Source of the DNA: UBA4744 sp035282865
GTDB taxonomy: Bacteria; Actinomycetota; Acidimicrobiia; Spongiisociales; UBA4744
Reading direction: 5' to 3'
DNA: 11,912 nt
NCBI GenBank assembly: GCA_035282865.1
Contig: DATEVB010000092.1
Location: forward strand, 1 to 11,912
A model generated the notes under the pieces. It was not told the origin of the DNA, did no database searches, and saw nothing but the letters and a program-made list of their open reading frames with translations. Below, piece after piece: positions 1 through 6,345 of this stretch (position 1 is its first letter; each line of letters opens with the position of its first letter). Made by a program: the position numbers and the translations under genes.

Positions 1-72
1 CCAGTGGTCGGCCGTTGGGATACCGACCAGATCAAGACGCCAGCCTTGCGGCATGAACGCACCAAAACGCAT
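1..72 (-). CDS. LLM-class F420-dependent oxidoreductase, N-terminal part, cut by the window edge
   Basis: Only the first 24 codons lie in the window; the gene continues past the left edge. They read MRFGAFMPQGWRLDLVGI and then six more residues. A first beta strand followed by a PQGW-R-DLVGI stretch is what I know from the start of luciferase-like (LLM class) F420-dependent oxidoreductases, which are TIM-barrel enzymes moving hydride to or from reduced F420. The ATG (complement of 70-72) has a ribosome site, AAAGGA (complement of 79-84), with a 6-base spacer. The gene diverges from cofC, so a putative F420 user faces an F420 synthesis gene. The substrate cannot be told from this fragment. The family call rests on a short N-terminal match plus this context. 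Confidence 0.72.
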   Translation of the reverse strand, partial: MRFGAFMPQGWRLDLVGIPTADHW

Positions 73-457
73 TCGCTTTCCTTTCTCTCAGCACCCACAG
101 ACTAGGAGCCAGCACCGGTGACGTCGGCCCCCGGCACGCACCCCGCCCCGGCATGCTCCATACGCCTCGACAATGCTCAGCGGCCGGCTCGGGTATCCGG
201 CTGGCACCAGGCGGCATCCCTGTTGACTTCCACGTCGACCACCACGTCGAAGTAGCCGACCCTCACCCTTCCACGGGCCGCCAGTGTGGGGCGAGCCGTC
301 CGGCGGGTACCCGGTGTTGATGCGGTTGGCCGGGAAACAATGATCCCCTTCAACCATCACTGTCACGTCTCTCGGCGATCGTTGCCCCGTTCCTGCTGCT
401 CTGGCCGATTCCCAACCTCTGGAGCTCGGAGACGACAACACGACAGAGAGCCGGATT
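73..457. other. divergent intergenic region between the LLM oxidoreductase gene and cofC
   Basis: This stretch of 385 bases carries no convincing gene on either strand; the open frames crossing it have no ribosome site and no recognisable protein. It should hold the promoters of both divergent genes. CCACGTCGA occurs twice (230-238 and 242-250) with a 12-base period, and the first copy overlaps the palindrome GTCGAC. That could be a regulator site, but two short copies in GC-rich DNA are weak evidence. No tRNA-like or riboswitch-like fold was recognised. Confidence 0.5.
99..104 (-). promoter_or_regulatory. possible -10 element of the LLM oxidoreductase gene
   Basis: TAGTCT on the minus strand fits the actinobacterial TANNNT -10 pattern. 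It lies 26 bases before the ATG and would give a leader of roughly 20 bases that contains the ribosome site. The hexamer 17 bases upstream, CCGACG, keeps only the GAC core of a -35 box. The same TAGTCT hexamer precedes the SDR gene in this window. Confidence 0.3.
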
Positions 458-1132
458 ATGCCGATACCATTCGCAGCCATGCCGTCCAGTGCGGTGTTGA
501 TCGCCATCCCTGTCAAACCATTCGGCGTTGCAAAGCAACGCCTCGCTCCCGTCCTCGACCCCGAACAGCGACGACGGCTCGGTAGAGCGGTGGCCGCCCA
601 TGTGATCACCACCGCCCTCGCGACCGGGTGTACGGTGGCGGTCGTAACCGGAGATGAGGGAGTTGCCGCATGGGCGGAGCGGCTGGGCGCCTCGAGCATT
701 GCTGAGCCCTCGACGGGAGGGCTCAACCATGCAGCTGCAGCCGCGGTGGCGGCGGCCCACCGACGGGCCCTTGCATGGATGATCCTCCATGCCGACCTTC
801 CTACCCTCACCCCGGCCGACCTGCTGGACGCCCTGGCCGCCACCCCCGACAACGGAGTCCTGCTCGCTCCCAGCCATGACGGTGGAACCAGCCTGATCGC
901 GGCCGATCTGGCAACCTTCCCCTTCGCCTACGGGCGGGCCAGTTTCCGCCGCCATCTCTCGGCGGCCGCCCAACTCGCTCACCGGGTGCTCGTGCGTCCA
1001 GGTCCGGCAATCGACCTCGATGGACCTGAGGACCTGGCTACTGCCGTGAGGCTGCCGGCCGGTCGGTGGCTCGAGCCTCTCATGCCACAGGCATCCGGTG
1101 ACCCGGCGCCGCCTCAGGGCCCGGCCCGGTAA
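458..1132 (+). CDS. cofC: 2-phospho-L-lactate (or phosphoenolpyruvate) guanylyltransferase, CofC/FbiD family
   Basis: This protein of 224 residues belongs to the CofC/FbiD nucleotidyltransferases. They join GTP to a three-carbon phosphoacid (2-phospho-L-lactate, PEP or 3-phosphoglycerate depending on lineage), and the product is transferred to the Fo chromophore to build coenzyme F420. Visible signatures are the nucleotide-binding IPVKPFGVAKQRL start (Lys20, Lys26, Arg28), HADLP around residues 111-115 (metal site Asp), DGGTS at 141-145, an FAYGRASFRRHL block, and DLDGPEDL near the end. Length is usual for the family. The ATG at 458 has GAGAG 7 bases upstream; an in-frame ATG at 479 would also keep the whole fold. 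It is first of a three-gene operon, with 21 bases to the next gene. The substrate cannot be read from sequence alone. Confidence 0.88.
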   Translation: MPIPFAAMPSSAVLIAIPVKPFGVAKQRLAPVLDPEQRRRLGRAVAAHVITTALATGCTVAVVTGDEGVAAWAERLGASSIAEPSTGGLNHAAAAAVAAAHRRALAWMILHADLPTLTPADLLDALAATPDNGVLLAPSHDGGTSLIAADLATFPFAYGRASFRRHLSAAAQLAHRVLVRPGPAIDLDGPEDLATAVRLPAGRWLEPLMPQASGDPAPPQGPAR

Positions 1133-1138
1133 CCCCAC

Positions 1139-1144
1139 TAGCCT
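1139..1144 (+). promoter_or_regulatory. possible -10 element for a leaderless PIG-L transcript
   Basis: TAGCCT fits TANNNT and ends 9 bases before the ATG at 1154. That distance would start the RNA at or next to the start codon. The PIG-L gene has no clear ribosome site, which fits leaderless translation, common in actinobacteria. No recognisable -35 box is seen; upstream is the GC-rich end of cofC. Confidence 0.35.
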
Positions 1145-1153
1145 GACCAGGCC

Positions 1154-1912
1154 ATGACTCAGAGAAATTCCTCTAAAGCAACCCCAACACCGACGGCTCT
1201 GGATGTTCCGGCCCGCGCCATGACCATTGGAGCGCACCCGGACGACGCCGAGTTCGGTGCGGGGGGTACGCTCGCCCGCTGGGCGGACGCCGGGTGTGAC
1301 GTGGTGATGTTGGTGGTCACCGACGGCTCCAAAGGCACCTGGGACCACACGGTTGATGCGGCCGACCTGATCCTTACCCGGCGCGAGGAGCAGCATCGTG
1401 CGGCAGCCGTCATCGGCGCCTCGGAAACGGTCATGCTCGACCATCGCGATGGGGAACTCGAATACACGTTGGCTCTCCGGGAGGAACTGTGCCTCTGGAT
1501 CCGCCGCCTCCGCCCGAATGTGGTGTTGACCCACGACCCGTGGCGTCGCTACATGCTGCACCCCGACCATCGTGTGACCGGTTGGGCTGCACTCGATGGT
1601 GTCGTGGCGGCCCGCGACCATCTCTTCTATCCCGGTCAACTGGCCGAGGGTCTCGCCGAGCATCGTCCGGCGGCCCTGCTGCTATGGGCGGCCGACGAAC
1701 CGGATCACTGGGAAGACATCTCAGCTACATTCGACCGGAAGGTGGAAGCCCTGCTCTGCCATTCCAGCCAGGGGGCAACCACCATGGGTAATGCTCACGA
1801 GAATGCGGATCGGCGTGAGGATTTCTCCGACCGGCTCCGTGCCCGGGCGGCCCGACAGGGACACCCGGTGGGTCTTGATGCGGCTGAGGCCTTCAAGATG
1901 ATCCAGCCATGA
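1154..1912 (+). CDS. PIG-L/LmbE family zinc-dependent N-deacetylase
   Basis: This protein of 252 residues has the hallmarks of the PIG-L/LmbE fold: GAHPDDAEFGAGG at residues 26-38, with His28 and Asp31 as expected zinc ligands and Asp30 as probable catalytic base, and HPDH at 136-139 giving the third zinc histidine. The family removes acetyl groups from N-acetylglucosamine-type sugars; MshB and Mca of mycothiol metabolism are relatives. This one is shorter than typical MshB, so I keep the general name. About 22 polar residues precede the fold, and Met23 is an alternative start. No good ribosome site is present before 1154. The gene sits between cofC and a glycerate kinase gene, and its stop overlaps the next start (ATGA at 1909-1912), so co-translation with that gene is likely. 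Its substrate is unknown. Confidence 0.85.
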   Translation: MTQRNSSKATPTPTALDVPARAMTIGAHPDDAEFGAGGTLARWADAGCDVVMLVVTDGSKGTWDHTVDAADLILTRREEQHRAAAVIGASETVMLDHRDGELEYTLALREELCLWIRRLRPNVVLTHDPWRRYMLHPDHRVTGWAALDGVVAARDHLFYPGQLAEGLAEHRPAALLLWAADEPDHWEDISATFDRKVEALLCHSSQGATTMGNAHENADRREDFSDRLRARAARQGHPVGLDAAEAFKMIQP

Positions 1913-3225
1913 CCACCGCCCGGTTCGATCCGGGGGTGCTCGACAATGACCCGACCCGGCGAACAACGGTGCTCAGGATCTTCGAGGCTGCGCTCGCCGA
2001 AGTCGACCCGGACCGCGCCGTCCGCCGGGCTCTGCGAGATTGGGAAGCCACTATGGGGGTTGCGGGAGTCCACCGCGATGCGACCAACGTCGAGAACGTG
2101 TGGCTGGTCGCCTTTGGCAAGGCGGCGCCGGCCATGGCTCGCGCCGCGGTGGACGAGCTGAAAGAGATCGAGGTCAGTGGTCTCGTCATCTCCAATCATG
2201 GCGAGCCATTACCCGACGGCCTCGAGTTGCGGGTCACGGGTCACCCCTCGCCCGATGAACGCAGCGTCGCGGCGGCTCGAGCCGCGCTCGATCTGCTTCA
2301 CGGAGCCGGCCAAGGTGACCTCGTACTCTGCCTGATCTCCGGAGGTGGCTCAGCCCTCCTCGAGTTGCCGGCCGCCGGACTGCGGCTGACAGACGTCCAG
2401 GCAACGGTGGACGCACTTCTTTCCTGTGGATCAGATATCAACGAGCTGAACACCGTTCGCAAACACCTGTCGGCAATCAAGGGCGGCCGGCTGGCCCAAG
2501 CAGCTGATCCGGCCTGGCTGTTCACGTTGATCCTGTCCGATGTCGTCGGTAATCCACTCGACGTCATCGCCTCGGGACCATCGGTGCCGGACCCAACCAC
2601 CTATGAGGACGCGCTGGCGGTGCTCGACCGGTACGACCTCCGGTACCGCATACCGGAAGCGATCGTCGACCATCTCCGGGCGGGTAAGGACGCCATGATC
2701 GATGAGACCCCCAAAACACCGTATCCCCGGCAAGTCGTGTCCATCGTCGGAGATGGTGCGACGGCGGCGGACGGCGCGGCGGTGGCCGCCCGGCGAGCAG
2801 GCTTGCCGGCTGTGATCGCCACAACGACGATGACCGGGAACGCCCGCCATGAAGCTCACCGGTGCCTCGAAGCAGCCGGCCGCGGAGTAACGGTTTTCGC
2901 CGGCGAAACCACCGTCAAGGTAGCAGGAAAAGGTCGAGGAGGCCGTAACCAGGAGGCAGCCCTCGCTGCAGCGCAGCAGCTGGCAGGTGACCCGGCGACC
3001 GTGTTCGCAACCCTGGGAACGGATGGGATCGATGGGCCCACCGAAGCGGCCGGGGCCATCGTGGACGGAGGGACCATCTCCCGCGGTGTCGGGCTGGGGT
3101 TGGATGCGGACCTGTTTCTCGCCGACAACGACTCGGGAACGTACCTTCAGGCCAGCGGAGATGTGCTGGTCAGCGGACCGACCGGCACCAATGTTGGCGA
3201 CGTCTGGGTCGTTATGAGAGATTGA
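1909..3225 (+). CDS. gckA: glycerate 2-kinase (DUF4147 plus MOFRL domains)
   Basis: This protein of 438 residues matches the class of bacterial glycerate kinases (GckA/TtuD-like) that phosphorylate D-glycerate with ATP to give 2-phosphoglycerate. The N-terminal DUF4147 domain has FGKAAPAMA near residue 70, TGHPSPDE near 110, the glycine loop SGGGS at 144-148, NTVRKHLSAIKGGRLA near 183-198 and LSDVVGNPLDVIASGPSVPD near 209-228. The C-terminal MOFRL domain has GRGGRNQE at 342-349 and then DGIDGPTEAAGA, DNDS and TGTNVGDVW near the end. Length is normal and no key block is missing. Old annotations call such proteins hydroxypyruvate reductase, but the MOFRL architecture supports the kinase. The start overlaps the PIG-L stop by 4 bases. 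The gene ends 87 bases from a convergent gene, with a hairpin between. Confidence 0.88.
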   Translation: MTTARFDPGVLDNDPTRRTTVLRIFEAALAEVDPDRAVRRALRDWEATMGVAGVHRDATNVENVWLVAFGKAAPAMARAAVDELKEIEVSGLVISNHGEPLPDGLELRVTGHPSPDERSVAAARAALDLLHGAGQGDLVLCLISGGGSALLELPAAGLRLTDVQATVDALLSCGSDINELNTVRKHLSAIKGGRLAQAADPAWLFTLILSDVVGNPLDVIASGPSVPDPTTYEDALAVLDRYDLRYRIPEAIVDHLRAGKDAMIDETPKTPYPRQVVSIVGDGATAADGAAVAARRAGLPAVIATTTMTGNARHEAHRCLEAAGRGVTVFAGETTVKVAGKGRGGRNQEAALAAAQQLAGDPATVFATLGTDGIDGPTEAAGAIVDGGTISRGVGLGLDADLFLADNDSGTYLQASGDVLVSGPTGTNVGDVWVVMRD

Positions 3226-3267
3226 TGGAGAGGCGCGGCGGGTTTCAGCAACCAACATGAGGGAAGA

Positions 3268-3287
3268 ACCCCGCTCTGTTGCGGGGT
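3268..3287. terminator. hairpin between convergent genes, probable bidirectional terminator
   Basis: The arms ACCCCGC (3268-3274) and GCGGGGT (3281-3287) form a perfect 7-base-pair stem with a 6-base loop. Read on the minus strand the stem is followed by TTCTTCCC, a modest T-rich tail, so it best serves the ABC ATPase gene. On the plus strand, for the glycerate kinase operon, there is no T tract. Confidence 0.55.
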
Positions 3288-3312
3288 CCTCGGTGACCGG
3301 CGGCGAAGCCTC

Positions 3313-4503
3313 TCAGTAGATGGCGTCGCCGGTTTCTTTGTCGAAGAAGTGGAGTTTGGGGGTGTCGACCACCATCGTGGCGTTGTCACCCAGTTTGGGA
3401 GCGAAGTCGGGGTTCACCCGGGCGGTGAACTTGGTGGTCTTGCCCAACACTTCGGCGTCCTGGCCCTGGTCGGCCAACAACTCCTGGATATCGGGGGTGA
3501 TCACCGGCGGCACCGACTTCTCGAAATGCACATACGCTTCCGAGCCCAGCTGCTCGACCAGCCCCACCTCGATCATCACCGTGCGGTCCCCGGCGAACCC
3601 GCCCGACACAGCCCGATCGATCTCAAAAGTCTCCGGGCGAAGACCGATCACCAGCTCCTTACCCGTGTAGTTGGACAAATGCGGATGGGCGTCCAACAAG
3701 CGGCGGTCCACCCGCAGCTTCGAATCGGCGAACACCGCGTACACTGCGTCACCCTCGCCTTCCACACGCCCGTACACGAAGTTCATCGACGGTGACCCGA
3801 TAAACCCACCCACGAAGATGTTGACCGGGAAGTCGTACAGATTGCGGGGCGTGTCCGCCTGCTGCAAGGTACCCTTGCGGATCACCGCCACCCGATCCCC
3901 CATCGTCATCGCTTCCACCTGATCATGGGTCACATACAACGTGGTCGTCTTCAACCGGGTATGCAACTCCCCCAACTCCGAACGCATCTGCACTCGTAAC
4001 TTGGCATCCAGGTTGGAAAGAGGCTCATCCATCAAGAAGGCGGACGGTTCCCGCACAATCGCCCGACCCATCGCCACCCGCTGCCGTTGACCACCCGACA
4101 ACGCCTTCGGTTTCCGATCCAAATAATCGGTGATCTCCAACACGCGGGCCGCTTCATCCACCCGCCGTTTGATCTCCTCTTTGTCCATCTTCCGCAGCTT
4201 CAACCCAAACGCCATATTGTCGAACACCGACATGTGCGGGTACAACGCATAGTTTTGAAACACCATGGCGATATCACGATCCTTGGGCGGCACGTCATTG
4301 ACGACCCGATCACCAATCTTGATCGCCCCCTCGGTGATCTCCTCCAAACCGGCCACCATCCGCAGCAAGGTCGACTTCCCGCACCCCGACGGGCCGACCA
4401 GCACGACAAACTCGCCGTCCCCCACCTCCAGGTTCACATCCTCGATGGCGCGAGTACCACCCGGATAGATCTTCCCCACCTGGTCGAACCTGATCTCAGC
4501 CAC
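3313..4503 (-). CDS. ugpC: carbohydrate-type ABC transporter ATPase, MalK/UgpC/MsiK family
   Basis: This ATPase of 396 residues powers import of sugars or glycerol phosphates. It shows Walker A GPSGCGKST (37-45), Q-loop around Gln83, signature LSGGQRQRVAMGRA (135-148), Walker B FLMDEP with DEP at 159-161, D-loop SNLD and H-loop His193. The C-terminal 150 residues contain GLRPE and form the OB/TOBE regulatory region typical of MalK/UgpC. I chose the GTG at 4503 because GGAGG (complement of 4509-4513) lies 5 bases before it and the family begins at AEIRF; the frame is open up to 4839, but that part is antisense to the SDR gene. No permease or binding protein is next to it. Solitary ATPases of this type (MsiK in Streptomyces) serve several distant importers, so the symbol names the family and not the substrate. 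Confidence 0.9.
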   Translation of the reverse strand: MAEIRFDQVGKIYPGGTRAIEDVNLEVGDGEFVVLVGPSGCGKSTLLRMVAGLEEITEGAIKIGDRVVNDVPPKDRDIAMVFQNYALYPHMSVFDNMAFGLKLRKMDKEEIKRRVDEAARVLEITDYLDRKPKALSGGQRQRVAMGRAIVREPSAFLMDEPLSNLDAKLRVQMRSELGELHTRLKTTTLYVTHDQVEAMTMGDRVAVIRKGTLQQADTPRNLYDFPVNIFVGGFIGSPSMNFVYGRVEGEGDAVYAVFADSKLRVDRRLLDAHPHLSNYTGKELVIGLRPETFEIDRAVSGGFAGDRTVMIEVGLVEQLGSEAYVHFEKSVPPVITPDIQELLADQGQDAEVLGKTTKFTARVNPDFAPKLGDNATMVVDTPKLHFFDKETGDAIY

Positions 4504-4553
4504 CGTAACCTCCGAACCGCTCTGCCGTTCGTGCGAAACTGTAACTGGCAGCG

Positions 4554-4559
4554 TAGTCT
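4554..4559 (+). promoter_or_regulatory. possible -10 element of the SDR gene
   Basis: TAGTCT fits TANNNT and is identical to the hexamer before the LLM gene. It would place the RNA start about 25 bases before the ATG at 4591. The -35 region is poor (TTCGTG, 20 bases away). The divergent ABC ATPase promoter must lie in the same 87-base gap. Confidence 0.25.
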
Positions 4560-4590
4560 GGCCACCACCAGCCTTGCAGAAAGACGGAAC

Positions 4591-5301
4591 ATGAGCGACC
4601 CACGAGTGATCGTCCTCACGGGCGGGACAGGCGGCCTCGGTACGGCCGTCGTGAAGCGGCTGGCAGGCCAGCACTACCGATTCGCGGTCACGTATCTGGT
4701 GCCGGAAGAAGCCCACCGCTTCGAGAAGGAGGTCGGCGTCGACGAAGACCGGCTCATGTTGAGCAGGGTCGATGCGACCAACACATCGGAAATCACGCAC
4801 TTCATGCAGCAGGTCGCGGAGCGGTTTGGAGCCATCCACATCGTGTGCAGCCTGGTGGGAGGCTGGGCGGGCGGGCGCGACGTCGAGGAGACCGACGACG
4901 TCCGATTCGACCGCATGATCGATGTGAACCTGCGCTCAGCATTTGCGACGGTCCGGGCTGCCATTCCTCACCTCAAGAAAGCCGGGTGGGGACGCCTCCT
5001 GATGATCGGGAGCCGCGCCGCCGTTGAGAATCCGGCCGGTCAAGCGGCTTTCAATGCAGCCAAGGCAGGCGTGGCGGCATTGGGGGCGACGGTGGCGCAA
5101 GAGCTGGAGGACACCGGCGTCACCGCCAACGTGATCGTCCCGTCCGTGATCGACACACCGGCCACTCGCAAGGCACTGCCGTTTGCCGACTACATCAACT
5201 GGCCGACGCCCGATCAGATCGCCGCCGTGATTGAATTCGTCCTGAGCGACGCCTCAGCGGTCATCTCCGGGGCGATGATCCCGGTGTACGGCAGAACCTA
5301 G
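4591..5301 (+). CDS. short-chain dehydrogenase/reductase family protein with Phe in place of the catalytic Tyr
   Basis: This protein of 236 residues has a classical SDR Rossmann fold. The cofactor loop TGGTGGLG lies at residues 10-17, the structural Asn of DVN is residue 113, and the active-site Ser is residue 141 in MIGSRAA. Thirteen residues later, where SDRs have YxxxK, the sequence is FNAAK: Phe154 (codon TTC, 5050-5052) with Lys158 kept. Without the Tyr hydroxyl, ordinary alcohol/ketone redox chemistry should be impaired, so it may bind a cofactor without classical catalysis or use another mechanism. The C-terminal part (IDTPATRKALPFAD, then SGAMIPVYGRT) is well preserved, so this is not a decayed gene. 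The ATG at 4591 has only a weak site (AGACGGA). The preceding frame is open much further upstream but is antisense to the ABC ATPase gene. Confidence 0.85.
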   Translation: MSDPRVIVLTGGTGGLGTAVVKRLAGQHYRFAVTYLVPEEAHRFEKEVGVDEDRLMLSRVDATNTSEITHFMQQVAERFGAIHIVCSLVGGWAGGRDVEETDDVRFDRMIDVNLRSAFATVRAAIPHLKKAGWGRLLMIGSRAAVENPAGQAAFNAAKAGVAALGATVAQELEDTGVTANVIVPSVIDTPATRKALPFADYINWPTPDQIAAVIEFVLSDASAVISGAMIPVYGRT

Positions 5302-5320
5302 GCACCTCGGGCTATCGTCA
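5294..5320 (+). promoter_or_regulatory. possible ECF-type promoter before the GlsB-like gene (weaker copy)
   Basis: GAACC at 5294-5298 is followed after 17 bases by CGTCA (5316-5320), and the ATG at 5365 is 46 bases further on. It resembles the two better copies at 5752 and 10251, but its spacer is one base longer and it overlaps the end of the SDR gene. TATCGT at 5313-5318 in the same place could instead be a housekeeping -10 box. Confidence 0.3.
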
Positions 5321-5364
5321 CCGGAGATCTGCACTAGCGGTGCGGTGCGCGAAGGGAGTGCTTC

Positions 5365-5610
5365 ATGGGTCTTGTCAGCTGGATAATCGTGGGGTTGATT
5401 GCGGGTGCGCTCGCCCGCTTCCTCTTCCCGGGCAAGGTGCCGATGAAGCTATGGCAAACCGCCATCCTCGGGATGGGCGGTTCGATCGTGGCCGGGTTCA
5501 TCTTCAAGAGAGACACCGCCTATTCCGACATGGGTATCGTCTGGTCGACCGTCGGCGCCATCATCGTGCTGGTTGTGTACCGGTGGCTCCAGCGTCGCCA
5601 GGCGACGTAA
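5365..5610 (+). CDS. GlsB/YeaQ/YmgE-family stress-associated membrane protein
   Basis: This protein of 81 residues is almost entirely hydrophobic, with three membrane segments: about residues 3-20 (WIIVGLIAGALARFL), 30-47 (QTAILGMGGSIVAGFIF) and 55-74 (MGIVWSTVGAIIVLVVY). The glycine-rich pattern GLIAGALAR, then ILGMGGSIVAG, then GAIIVL is that of the small GlsB/YeaQ/YmgE family, also labelled transglycosylase-associated proteins. They sit in the cytoplasmic membrane and are linked to envelope or general stress; the biochemical role is not known. The ATG at 5365 follows AGGGAG with a 6-base spacer. It lies 63 bases after the SDR stop and may have its own promoter. Confidence 0.85.
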   Translation: MGLVSWIIVGLIAGALARFLFPGKVPMKLWQTAILGMGGSIVAGFIFKRDTAYSDMGIVWSTVGAIIVLVVYRWLQRRQAT

Positions 5611-5751
5611 GTCCAGATTTCGGGTGGCAGGTTTCGGGTTGCAGGGTCATTGCCTCGCCTGCTGGTCGGAGAAGGGCGTGGCCCAGAGCCGAGCGGAGGG
5701 GGTGGTTGACGTTCCGGTTTCTATTTCGTCCCTCATCCGCTCGCCCCGGCG

Positions 5752-5779
5752 GGAACCAAGCGGCGACCACCTCCGTACC
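5752..5779 (+). promoter_or_regulatory. ECF sigma-type promoter of the lipoprotein-sigma-anti-sigma operon
   Basis: GGAACC (5752-5757), a 16-base spacer and CGTACC (5774-5779) match the general ECF arrangement of a GAAC-containing -35 and a CGT-containing -10. The lipoprotein ATG begins 31 bases after the CGT, leaving room for a short leader with GGAGGA at 5795-5800. The GAACC-N16-CGTA core recurs exactly at 10252-10276, before the small secreted protein. I infer recognition by the ECF sigma factor encoded at 6346, which would make the operon self-regulated. Confidence 0.5.
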
Positions 5780-5807
5780 GGTAGGAAAGCACACGGAGGA
5801 GACAAGC

Positions 5808-6332
5808 ATGCGACGGTCCGCGATCGTGATCACCATCATGGCGTTGGCAGCAGCTGCCTGCAGCACGAGCGATGCCTCGAACGAGACGACGACAACAAGC
5901 CAGGCGGCGACGACCACGACCGAAGCTCCGGCCACGACGACCGAGCCCGAAGCGGCGGGCGGGGTGTTGATGGTGGCCGACTCGGCGCTCGGTTCGATCC
6001 TGGTCGACGGTGACGGCAACACTCTCTACCTGTTCACGCCCGACAACCAGGGCGAAAGCGTCTGCTACGACCAATGCGAAGCAACCTGGCCTCCCTTGGT
6101 AGACGACATCCAAGCAGGAGACGGGATCGACGCAACACTCCTGAGCACTGTCCCCCGTACCGACGGATCCGAGCAGGTCAGCTATAACGGATGGCCGCTC
6201 TACTACTTCGCCAACGACACTGCTCCCGGCGACACCAATGGTCAGGGCATAAACGACGTCTGGTACGTCGTCACCCCGGAGGGAGAAGCGATCGGGTTGC
6301 CCGAAGCGGCGGGCGGGGTGGACGGTTATTGA
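5808..6332 (+). CDS. secreted lipoprotein with COG4315-type Y-x-[FWY]-x-x-D repeats
   Basis: This predicted lipoprotein of 174 residues starts with a signal peptide (MRRSAIVITIMALAAAAC) whose Cys18 would be lipid-modified; the box AAAC is a weaker variant because position -3 is Ala. A Thr-rich linker follows to about residue 46. The folded part has two related units. The first has TLYLFTPD (the Y-x-F-x-x-D motif), CYDQC with Cys86 and Cys90, and ATWPPL. The second has NGWPLYYFANDTAPGDTNGQG and then NDVWYVV. This fits the COG4315 secreted-repeat family, common in actinobacteria and of unknown function. The ATG at 5808 has GGAGGA 7 bases upstream, and the signal peptide settles the start although the frame is open from about 5340. 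It is probably co-transcribed with the sigma factor gene 13 bases downstream. Confidence 0.85.
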   Translation: MRRSAIVITIMALAAAACSTSDASNETTTTSQAATTTTEAPATTTEPEAAGGVLMVADSALGSILVDGDGNTLYLFTPDNQGESVCYDQCEATWPPLVDDIQAGDGIDATLLSTVPRTDGSEQVSYNGWPLYYFANDTAPGDTNGQGINDVWYVVTPEGEAIGLPEAAGGVDGY

Positions 6333-6345
6333 GATCGGGCATAGT

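Noticed and set aside
350..1663. Long open frame on the minus strand, opposite cofC and the PIG-L gene
   Set aside because: It runs antisense to two genes with clear family motifs, has no recognisable domain, and is typical of open frames caused by GC-rich codon use.
2431..3258. Open frame on the minus strand opposite the glycerate kinase gene
   Set aside because: It is antisense to a fully preserved DUF4147/MOFRL protein and has no ribosome site or domain.
4087..4590. N-terminal extension of the SDR protein
   Set aside because: It is antisense to the ABC ATPase gene; the Rossmann fold begins a few residues after the ATG at 4591.
4504..4839. N-terminal extension of the ABC ATPase up to 4839
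   Set aside because: It is antisense to the SDR gene, carries no family residues, and the GTG at 4503 has a good ribosome site exactly where the family begins.
5340..5807. N-terminal extension of the lipoprotein through the GlsB-like gene
   Set aside because: A signal peptide and lipid-attachment Cys begin at 5808 with a strong ribosome site, and the upstream part overlaps the GlsB-like gene in another frame.
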